A stretch of DNA of 12,856 bases. It comes from Lachnospiraceae bacterium. GTDB lineage: Bacteria; Bacillota; Clostridia; Lachnospirales; Lachnospiraceae. Below the pieces are notes generated by a model that was given only the letters and a program-made list of their open reading frames with translations, was not told the origin of the DNA and did not search any database. Shown here piece after piece: positions 6,376 through 12,856 of the stretch; within the stretch, counting starts at the first letter, position 1; each line of letters starts with the position of its first letter. Position numbers and translations under genes: made by a program. The stretch lies in contig JAGCRJ010000302.1 of assembly GCA_017964745.1 (NCBI GenBank), forward strand, positions 1 to 12,856, written 5' to 3'.

Positions 6376-7676
6376 TACGGTAATGTGATCTCCTCTTCCC
6401 AAGTGTTGGCCTTGGTGTGCGTAAATGCGCCGAGGCCCATATCTTCTATGACCACACTGAGCGTTCTGATGCCTGACATCGATGCGCTCAGCTTCATTCT
6501 TGTAAGTTCTCCCTCATATCCTTCGAGGGTGATGATAACGTCGGAATTACCGCCTCCGGTTATCGATGAAACGGAAAGTGTGACTTCATTTCCGCCCGAG
6601 ATATAAAACTCGACCGATGATTCCGCTTCATACCAGCAGGTACCCGCATCGAGAAGTGCGTAGTACACATCGGAGCCCTGACTGAGGAGATGCATTCCGA
6701 TATTGCTGGAAAGCTTATCGTCTCCGAGGAAGATATGATCGGGGTGCTCGGATCCTCCGGGTTCCTTTCCGGGACGGCCGTCGGAAAGAAGGTTCTTGTC
6801 GAGGAGTGCATAAACGGCTCCCTTGGAAAAGAGATTGGTTCCTCCGAATACCTTGCCCTTGCTGCACATGTACTTGAGTGAATTGGGCAGTCCTTCGCTG
6901 TCAAAATCCTCTCCGACCAGATAGTATGAATAATCACGTCCGAACGAACAGCCGCTCTGCACAGCCTTGAACAGTATCGCATCGAATTCATCGGGAAGGG
7001 TTCCCCTTCCCTGGGGAAGCTCGAAATACGTTGTGTCGGCATGTACGACCTGCGGTCTGGTATTCTTGTTGACAGGAAGGCTTGTCATGCAGAGCTTTCT
7101 TTCGTCAACGGTAAAGAGCATGGGATTGGAGTAGATCTTGTCCTCTCCCTGATGTGATACATAGTGGTAAAAGCTCTCCGAGTGGGTCATGAAATAGACC
7201 TTGTCGGTCTTGATGTGAAGGCTCTTAAGCGATTCCCTGATAAGATCCATCGCATCCGTGGTAACCTCGGGAAGCGTGAACATGACGGCTTCCATCCTGT
7301 CGGAAGATCCAACATTCTGGAGAAGTCCGAATGCCCTCTTCAGATAAAGGGTGAAAAGCGAATCCGCGCTGTAGACAAGTCCGTCGATCTGCGTGTCCTC
7401 GCCTTCAAGCGCCTTTCTGTAGATATCCTCCACAAGCACGCTCTCTCCGGCATCGGATGAAGCAAATGCTTCCTTGCCGAAAAACCACTGACCGGCTCCG
7501 TGTCTCTTGGAAAGGGCCATAGGGATTACATACTCCTCGGAACCCGCAACAAGAGAAACGGTACGGATCTCACCGTGATCCGAACTGTAGCTTATCCCGC
7601 AGGATGCATCGCCGATGTCAAATCCCACAATATACCTTTTTCCGCTGCCGCCGAAGCCGCCGGGAAGTTTTAACAT
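6375..7676 (-). CDS. Hsp70/actin-fold-like protein (DUF5716-like)
   Basis: A 433-residue protein whose N-terminal two-thirds resembles the Hsp70 nucleotide-binding domain. Residues 17-27 (VGFDIGDASCG) match the phosphate-1 loop (Hsp70 GIDLGTTNS). Residues 129-136 (EAVMFTLP) correspond to the strand before the Hsp70 NEPTAAA region, which here reads HSESFYHYV. The expected phosphate-2 motif DLGGGT is replaced by TVDERKLCM near 189-197. YYLVGEDF at 251-258, then KVFGGTNLFSKGA at 275-287, fit the adenosine-side segment. Residues about 312-433 are beta-rich, reminiscent of an Hsp70 substrate-binding beta domain. No membrane segment is visible. The ATG lies 1 nt after the preceding stop (TGATATG), with GGAG 4 nt upstream. 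I match it from memory to DUF5716. Nucleotide binding is possible, but hydrolysis is doubtful. Confidence 0.78.
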   Translation of the reverse strand: MLKLPGGFGGSGKRYIVGFDIGDASCGISYSSDHGEIRTVSLVAGSEEYVIPMALSKRHGAGQWFFGKEAFASSDAGESVLVEDIYRKALEGEDTQIDGLVYSADSLFTLYLKRAFGLLQNVGSSDRMEAVMFTLPEVTTDAMDLIRESLKSLHIKTDKVYFMTHSESFYHYVSHQGEDKIYSNPMLFTVDERKLCMTSLPVNKNTRPQVVHADTTYFELPQGRGTLPDEFDAILFKAVQSGCSFGRDYSYYLVGEDFDSEGLPNSLKYMCSKGKVFGGTNLFSKGAVYALLDKNLLSDGRPGKEPGGSEHPDHIFLGDDKLSSNIGMHLLSQGSDVYYALLDAGTCWYEAESSVEFYISGGNEVTLSVSSITGGGNSDVIITLEGYEGELTRMKLSASMSGIRTLSVVIEDMGLGAFTHTKANTWEEEITLP

Positions 7677-7677
7677 A

Positions 7678-10600
7678 TCACTCCAGACTGAACAACTTCT
7701 TGTTCATGTACTCCTTTTGATAGTATTCGTCGTAAAGCTTATCGAAGGTCTCGCCGTCCTGAAGGGTATTGCTGACGAGCATATCGGATATCAGTCCGAA
7801 CCTTGTTCCTTCGGTGGGACCGAGGACGTCATTCTTCCTGAGCACTCCGCTCGTACGGAGTTCGGAAGCATTTCCGGTTTCCTCGGTTATGTAGTACTGT
7901 ACGCATTCGCCGAAAAAGAGGATGAATTCCTTGAAGCATACGCCTCCGCATACTTCCCTCATGCGCTCTTCCCTGTACTTGCCGGTCTCGCCGGAATCGC
8001 TTGCGAATGTGTAATGGATGATCGCGGTATTTCCCTCGGATGCCCTGTAATCAATGATCGTCCTGTCGCACATGACATCGAGGACTTCGAGGAGCTTCAT
8101 CCTGAGTTCGCCCTCGGGGAACGAATCCTCGGAAAGAAAACTCTGGAACATTCCGAGATGGATCCTTTCCTTCATCATGATGCCGAGAAGCTTTATGATC
8201 CTGACGCGTACGTCATCCGTGATCTCCTTGAGATTCTCGGAATAATATTTCAGGAATGCGAGTGCCGCTTCCTTGGGGAACTGCTCTCCTTCGCTCGAAA
8301 GATTTCCGAGTTCGTCGAAGACACCGGGAGATATCAGCTTCTCGTGTACGAAATAGTCATAGCACGACTGGAGAAGGAATGCCTTGACCACTTCGGGGTC
8401 GGGAGACTGTGTCAGGTAATCGGTGAATATCTCATTCCTTTCACCGACGAATGCTCCGCTGTAGAGCATCTGGACGAGCATCCTCTCTTCAAGGCTCTTG
8501 CGGTCGACTCCGTATCCGCCGGCCATCTTCCAGATATTCCTGAGATCCTTGCACTGTCCGCGGTAATACTTCGAAAGATACGAAAGGATTATTCCGTCCT
8601 TTTTGCCGAGGCTGATGCAATAGATCGCCGATGCGGTAAGGATCGGATCCTCTTCCTCGGAGGGCTCGGACAGCTGCCTGTCAAGGAAGGTCTGCATATA
8701 TCTGGGATCAGCAAAATACGGTCCGCAGTTTTTGATGATGTCGTAGATGGGCTTATAATCGGCAGTCATCAGCATGAGTCTCATGACCTCACATCTGTTC
8801 GCGGGAGTCATGAGTTCGGGACGGGCATGCTTAAGCCCCGTTATCAGCGAAGAACGGTCACCCTTCTGTGCGAAATGATCGAGAAGCTTTAACAGGTACT
8901 CATCCGCGGTGCTTCTTTCAAGCTCCTCGGAAGCTGCGAGATTCTGATATCTGAGTATGTTATTGTCATCGATCCTGTCGTCCTTTTTGGAGGATGACAG
9001 AGTGATCATATTGAATCTGTCGTTGTCATATACACAGTCCGAAACCGCCTTCAGGAACTTGCCGGGAAGCATCAGCTTTTCAAGCGTGTAATCCCCGCTC
9101 TTTACATATCTGTTCCCGCTTGCATCCTCGAGTGCGATCACGTAATCGCTGCCGTAAACGGATATCCAGCCTCCGCCTTCGCCGAGCTTGTATTCCCAGG
9201 GATGCTTAAAGCCCTTCTGGTAAACATATGCTTTGACGAATCTGGGATCCGATGACTGGAGCCATACGGAAAAGAGCATATCTGCAAAGATCCTCGCATT
9301 GCTCCTGTCGAGGGATGCGGGACTGAGCACATCGTAATATACGGCCGCAAGATGTCTCGTAATGATGCCCTTTGAGATCTGGTCCATCGCAAAGCTTTCC
9401 ATCTTGGGCTGGTAAACTTCCATGAGGTTTCCGAGCTCTCTCTTATGCCTGATCACATAGTGATACAGATACGCGGTATGAAGAGGATCGAGCGTATCGG
9501 ACATGGAGAAATATTTAATGACATTCATGGGGATATCTTCAAAGGAATCCTCATCAAGGCTCATGACATAGTTCTCATAGAGATTGGTGAGCCTTATATC
9601 CTCGAGTGTCGCTTTCTTGTACCAGGCTGCGGACTCGCTGTCGCGCCTGAAGCTTCTGATGAGCTGCGAGCATATCTCTTCGAGTATGCGGTTATCGGGG
9701 CTTACCGTATACATCGCTTCAAGGTCCTTAAGAAGAAGCGGAAGTGCGGTCCTGCTCCTTCCGGAGATATACAGAAGGTTCTCCTTCATCTCCTCTCCGA
9801 GAACATTCTTCCTCAGTCCGAAAAGGATCGTCTGAAGGGTATATCTGTCAGGCTCCGATGCAAGCTTGGGATTATCCTTGAGGAGCATTGTTCCTTCCGC
9901 AAATATCGCAGGGCTGTTGCATTCCTCTTCGCAGAGCTTCCTCATTGCATTCCACATGCCCTCGGCATCGCCGGTCTCCAGGTAGCGCACCTTGGCATGA
10001 AGCCATCTTACCCTCCAGTCATCGCTGAAGCGTTTGGACATATCGTCGAGATGTCTGCGTGAACGCTTTGCGATCGTCTCATTGGGAAGTGAGGTGCTAA
10101 GGTAATCGAGATATGCCATATCAAGGACGAAGGTCCTGGAATTGGTTGCACGTCCTCTTTCATTCTTTTCGAGGAGCTCGCTCGCATATCTGCAGGTCCA
10201 CTCGGCTTCGCTGTCCCTTCCCTGGATAAGGAGAAGGTGTGCCTGCATGAGCTTCGCGGTTATATCGTATTCGTCGAGAGTGAGCATCTGGTCGATGAGC
10301 CTGCCCATCTCGGCGATGAATGAGCTTCCGCTCGTAAGCCCGAGTATACTGCGGATATAGCATTCGGTAACCCTGATGGAAAGGTTCTTTCTCGCACGCT
10401 GTGTCTTGGTGCTTCCGACGCCTCTGTCAACACTGAGCCATACGGGGATGGCCAGCTCGGTATATGAATTGAAAAGAATGACCTTGCCGGGATGAAGTCC
10501 CGGAGCACATCCCGAGGGATCGACAAATAATCTCAAGGGGCAGATATTGCCCGAAAAGTCCGAGGATGAAAGCGACTTGGTCTCGGTGAATATGAATCCG

Positions 10601-11307
10601 CCTTCGCATTTTACGGAAAGATTCGTATATCCCCAGCCGTCCTTGTTTATCTCAATGCTTATCTCTTTGAGATCGGAGGTCCTGTTCCTTGCGGATACAT
10701 TCACATTGATCTCACCGCCGCGGTAATTGTAGGTGACGCGGTTCTTCTTGCCGGCATAGATAAGGAATTCCTCAACGCCCTGCTCCGATCCGCGCTTGTG
10801 AGAAAGAGCCTTGTAGGAAAGCTTGGTCTGCGTATCGGAATCCGCAATGACATAGGGAAACTCTTTGGAATAGAAAAGCTCGACGGCTTCATCCCAGTTT
10901 GCCCTTGCAAGATTGGTGAAATGGAAAAGATTCTTAACGGGCCCGATGGAAGAATCCGGAACGGGCCTGATGATGTTGACGGTAAAAGGGATGTAGTACT
11001 CTCCCATATTTGAGATAACGGAAAATACACCTTTGATGGTGTCTCCCTCGTTACAGTATTCTTTTTTGAGAAGGTATGTGATCTCTGAATCGGAACCGGT
11101 AAGAGTATCGGAAATAAGTTCCATCCTCAGATCTGAGGATATGACTTTTCCTTCGGGAACCGTGCCCGCCGGCGAATAAACGTGAAATGACCCTTCATAT
11201 TCCTCCCCCATCGGAATATCAAGCTCGATCCTGGAACAGGAAAAATCAAGAGACAGATCTTCAGATGTGTAATTGCCCTGTAAAATCCTCGAAAGAACCC
11301 GGCGCAT
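7678..11307 (-). CDS. Very large scaffold-like protein (DUF5717-like)
   Basis: A 1209-residue protein with no signal peptide or membrane helix, so probably cytosolic. Residues about 20-113 and 185-295 look like two beta-sandwich (Ig-like) domains, each ending in a similar strand (EYYIPFTVNI; ELAIPVWLSV). A helical segment lies between them (VKNLFHFTNLA at 124-134). From about 310 to 690 and 790 to 1080 it is a long alpha-helical repeat solenoid with TPR-like helices. A small beta-rich island (about 700-770) interrupts it, and a second beta-rich segment is at about 1085-1165. I match the N-terminus from memory to DUF5717_N. No enzymatic motif is visible, and a scaffold or client-recognition role is inferred. 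It is the first gene of the operon, with GAGG 5 nt before the ATG and a strong promoter just upstream. Confidence 0.78.
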   Translation of the reverse strand: MRRVLSRILQGNYTSEDLSLDFSCSRIELDIPMGEEYEGSFHVYSPAGTVPEGKVISSDLRMELISDTLTGSDSEITYLLKKEYCNEGDTIKGVFSVISNMGEYYIPFTVNIIRPVPDSSIGPVKNLFHFTNLARANWDEAVELFYSKEFPYVIADSDTQTKLSYKALSHKRGSEQGVEEFLIYAGKKNRVTYNYRGGEINVNVSARNRTSDLKEISIEINKDGWGYTNLSVKCEGGFIFTETKSLSSSDFSGNICPLRLFVDPSGCAPGLHPGKVILFNSYTELAIPVWLSVDRGVGSTKTQRARKNLSIRVTECYIRSILGLTSGSSFIAEMGRLIDQMLTLDEYDITAKLMQAHLLLIQGRDSEAEWTCRYASELLEKNERGRATNSRTFVLDMAYLDYLSTSLPNETIAKRSRRHLDDMSKRFSDDWRVRWLHAKVRYLETGDAEGMWNAMRKLCEEECNSPAIFAEGTMLLKDNPKLASEPDRYTLQTILFGLRKNVLGEEMKENLLYISGRSRTALPLLLKDLEAMYTVSPDNRILEEICSQLIRSFRRDSESAAWYKKATLEDIRLTNLYENYVMSLDEDSFEDIPMNVIKYFSMSDTLDPLHTAYLYHYVIRHKRELGNLMEVYQPKMESFAMDQISKGIITRHLAAVYYDVLSPASLDRSNARIFADMLFSVWLQSSDPRFVKAYVYQKGFKHPWEYKLGEGGGWISVYGSDYVIALEDASGNRYVKSGDYTLEKLMLPGKFLKAVSDCVYDNDRFNMITLSSSKKDDRIDDNNILRYQNLAASEELERSTADEYLLKLLDHFAQKGDRSSLITGLKHARPELMTPANRCEVMRLMLMTADYKPIYDIIKNCGPYFADPRYMQTFLDRQLSEPSEEEDPILTASAIYCISLGKKDGIILSYLSKYYRGQCKDLRNIWKMAGGYGVDRKSLEERMLVQMLYSGAFVGERNEIFTDYLTQSPDPEVVKAFLLQSCYDYFVHEKLISPGVFDELGNLSSEGEQFPKEAALAFLKYYSENLKEITDDVRVRIIKLLGIMMKERIHLGMFQSFLSEDSFPEGELRMKLLEVLDVMCDRTIIDYRASEGNTAIIHYTFASDSGETGKYREERMREVCGGVCFKEFILFFGECVQYYITEETGNASELRTSGVLRKNDVLGPTEGTRFGLISDMLVSNTLQDGETFDKLYDEYYQKEYMNKKLFSLE

Positions 11308-11341
11308 TTACCCCTCACCATGCATTCACAAAGTTACTGAA

Positions 11342-11370
11342 ATTATAGCAAATTTTCTGAATTTAGTAAA
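11342..11370 (-). promoter_or_regulatory. Promoter of the four-gene operon
   Basis: TTTACT (11370-11365), a 17-bp spacer and a perfect TATAAT (11347-11342) preceded by TTTGC. The predicted start near 11335 gives a leader of about 28 nt. It abuts the U-tract of the htpG terminator, so the operon is transcriptionally separate from htpG. No CIRCE or other heat-shock operator is visible here. Confidence 0.8.
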
Positions 11371-11371
11371 C

Positions 11372-11400
11372 AAAAAAGCCCCGTAAAATACGGGGCTTTT
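11372..11400 (-). terminator. Intrinsic terminator of htpG
   Basis: GCCCCGTA (11378-11385) and TACGGGGC (11389-11396) form an 8-bp stem with a 3-nt loop, flanked by AAAA on one side and six U residues on the minus-strand exit side. It begins 17-20 nt after the htpG stop. The flanking A/T runs make it potentially bidirectional. Confidence 0.92.
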
Positions 11401-11416
11401 GAGTATTTTCTGACTT

Positions 11417-12856
11417 TTATTTTTCGTCTGCGAGAAGCATCAGAATGTCATTGCTTCTTGCGATGAAAGTTGCCATGTCATCGGCGGAAAGAGGTGCCTG
11501 CTGGATCTTGGCAAGATCATAGAGCTGCTCGCAGATAAGGCGGGTATTTTCGCCGTCCTCATGCTCGGTCACATACTTGACGAGGGGATGTCCTGCATTG
11601 AGGATGAGGGTCTCTCCTTCGCTTCCGAAATCGCCCATATCCATGCCTCTTGCGGCATACATCTTCATCATATCCTGCATACGTCTGGTCTCTTCGGAAA
11701 GGGTGAGCATCGAAGCGACCTTCTTGTTCTTGAGCTTTTCGACCTTGATCGTGATCTTATCCTTCTTGAGAACCTTCTTCATGATGCCCTCAACGGTCTT
11801 GGTAAGCTCACTGAGTTCTTCCTCGGTCTTCTTGGACGTCTTGGTCTTCATTGCATCGGTGACATCCGCATCGATACGCTTGAACCTTACGCCTTCATTC
11901 TTGCTCTCAAGCTGCTGGATGAAAGGCATATCGATATTGTGGGTAAGGATGACCGCATCCATCTTGGCAGCCTTGAACATCGCGATGTACTGGCTCTGCT
12001 GGGTGGGATCGGTGACGTAGTAGATGGTCTTTTCCTTCTTTTCGTCTTCCGCTGCGTCTTCCTTTGCATCAGCTTCGGCAGCCTTCTCTTCGGTCTCGCC
12101 CTCTGTCTTCTCGCCGTCCTCATCCTCTGTGTCGATGGGCTTTACTTCAAGGCACTCGGGAAGTGTCAAATACTTGCCGTCGATATTCTTGAAGAGGATG
12201 TAGTCATTGATCTTGGTGCAGAACTTGTCATCCTTGAGGCAACCGAACTTGATGAAGGGAGCGATGTCGTCCCAGTACTTCTCGTACTCTTCCTTATCGG
12301 TCTTGCACATTCCGGAGAGTTTCTCCGCAACTTTTTTTGTGATGTACTCGGAGATCTTGGTGACAAAACCGTCGTTCTGAAGCGCACTTCTCGATACGTT
12401 CAGAGGAAGGTCGGGACAGTCGATCACACCCTTTAAGAGCATAAGGAATTCGGGAATGACCTCCTTGATATTGTCCGCGATGAATACCTGGTTATTGTAA
12501 AGCTTGATGGTTCCCTCAAGTGAATCGTACTCCATGTTGATCTTGGGGAAGTAAAGGATTCCCTTGAGATTGAAGGGATAATCCATGTTCAGATGGATCC
12601 AGAACAAAGGCTCCTTGTAATCCTGGAATACCTTGCGGTAAAACTCGAGATACTGTTCCTTGGTGCACTCGGAAGGATTCCTTGCCCAAAGGGGATTGGG
12701 CTCGTTGATGAGCTCGGGACGCTTCCTGATCTTAAGACGCTCCTTGCCCTTTACCTCCTCGGTTCCGTCTTCTTTCTTTTCTACCGTGGGATGGATCTCT
12801 TCAACTACGACATCATCGTCTCTCTTGTCCTCAAGGTCGATGGTCTCGGTGGAATC
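11417..12856 (-). CDS. htpG: Molecular chaperone HtpG (Hsp90 family), N-terminal part beyond window
   Basis: The last 479 residues of bacterial Hsp90, an ATP-driven cytosolic dimeric chaperone. The frame is open to the window edge. The visible part starts in the charged linker between the N and middle domains (around KRDDDVVVEE), followed by NEPNPLWARNPSE, the typical start of the middle domain. LYNNQVFI, PLNVSRSALQND and the KISEYITKKV helix are characteristic. An acidic stretch of about 35 residues (12032-12133, rich in Glu, Asp, Lys and Ala) is inserted in the middle domain between ECLEVKP and IYYVTD. The C-terminal dimerisation domain is complete, with GHPLVKY, and ends in LLADEK. The ATPase domain (about 200 residues) lies outside the window. 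Identity is secure. Confidence 0.97.
   Translation of the reverse strand, partial: DSTETIDLEDKRDDDVVVEEIHPTVEKKEDGTEEVKGKERLKIRKRPELINEPNPLWARNPSECTKEQYLEFYRKVFQDYKEPLFWIHLNMDYPFNLKGILYFPKINMEYDSLEGTIKLYNNQVFIADNIKEVIPEFLMLLKGVIDCPDLPLNVSRSALQNDGFVTKISEYITKKVAEKLSGMCKTDKEEYEKYWDDIAPFIKFGCLKDDKFCTKINDYILFKNIDGKYLTLPECLEVKPIDTEDEDGEKTEGETEEKAAEADAKEDAAEDEKKEKTIYYVTDPTQQSQYIAMFKAAKMDAVILTHNIDMPFIQQLESKNEGVRFKRIDADVTDAMKTKTSKKTEEELSELTKTVEGIMKKVLKKDKITIKVEKLKNKKVASMLTLSEETRRMQDMMKMYAARGMDMGDFGSEGETLILNAGHPLVKYVTEHEDGENTRLICEQLYDLAKIQQAPLSADDMATFIARSNDILMLLADEK

Noticed and set aside
6376..6402. A TTG start for the TPR protein, nine codons upstream of the chosen ATG.
   Set aside because: The only good ribosome binding site lies downstream of that TTG, and the ATG gives a classic TAATG coupled junction.
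7623..7661. A P-loop-like glycine-rich stretch, GGFGGSGKR, near the N-terminus of the DUF5716-like protein.
   Set aside because: A Walker A motif needs Ser or Thr after GK, but Arg is present. The following strand is an Hsp70-type phosphate-1 motif, not a P-loop fold.
7615..8892. A 425-codon open frame on the plus strand, antisense to the DUF5717-like and DUF5716-like genes.
   Set aside because: It spans the junction of two well-supported minus-strand genes, its product resembles no family I know, and long antisense frames arise here from the codon bias of the real genes.
4333..11307. Interpretation of the four-gene operon as an anti-phage defence system.
   Set aside because: No nuclease, toxin, reverse transcriptase or other effector domain is visible. 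The neighbours are housekeeping genes, there are no mobile elements, and base composition looks uniform.
11561..12436. A 291-codon plus-strand frame opposite htpG.
   Set aside because: HtpG is certain on the other strand. The antisense product is a low-complexity Leu/Asp/Ile-rich shadow.
12605..12607. A TTG as an internal start giving a 396-residue HtpG fragment.
   Set aside because: The HtpG frame and its conserved sequence continue without a stop to the window edge, so the gene simply extends beyond it.

Overview
The window looks like chromosomal DNA of an anaerobic Firmicute, most likely class Clostridia (Lachnospiraceae/Oscillospiraceae type). The evidence is AGGAG-like ribosome binding sites, sigma-A-type promoters with 17-bp spacers, a clostridial-style set of purine enzymes, and a cluster that I match from memory to the clostridial DUF5716/DUF5717 families. 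All nine genes lie on the minus strand, so transcription runs from high to low coordinates. Coding density is high. No gap exceeds about 140 bases, and I see no tRNA, rRNA, CRISPR array, insertion sequence or phage gene.

Region 1 (12856-11372) is the middle and C-terminal part of htpG (bacterial Hsp90), whose start lies outside the window. It ends in a clear intrinsic terminator.

Region 2 (11370-4278) is the most interesting part. A strong promoter drives four genes packed with almost no spacing (junctions TGATATG, TAATG and TAAATG). In order they encode: a 1209-residue cytosolic scaffold with two beta-sandwich domains and a long alpha-solenoid (DUF5717-like); a 433-residue protein with an Hsp70/actin-like fold, a recognisable phosphate-1 motif but a degenerate phosphate-2 motif, and a beta-rich C-terminus (DUF5716-like); a 286-residue TPR protein; and a 393-residue protein with a two-helix membrane hairpin between two coiled coils. 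I know of no described function for this set. My inference is a membrane-tethered, chaperone-like or scaffolding machine. The operon ends at a long-stem inverted repeat.

Region 3 (4259-1) is a purine biosynthesis block: purC, purB, purA, then the start of a HAD-family phosphatase. PurC and PurA each attach aspartate to a purine intermediate, and PurB removes fumarate from both products, so the three genes form one aspartate-to-amine transfer module. A promoter precedes purC and a second, near-consensus promoter precedes purA. The purA promoter is overlapped by an 11-bp inverted repeat and followed by a GC hairpin at the predicted 5' end of the mRNA. A hairpin with an interrupted U-tract separates purA from the HAD gene and sits just before that gene's ribosome binding site.
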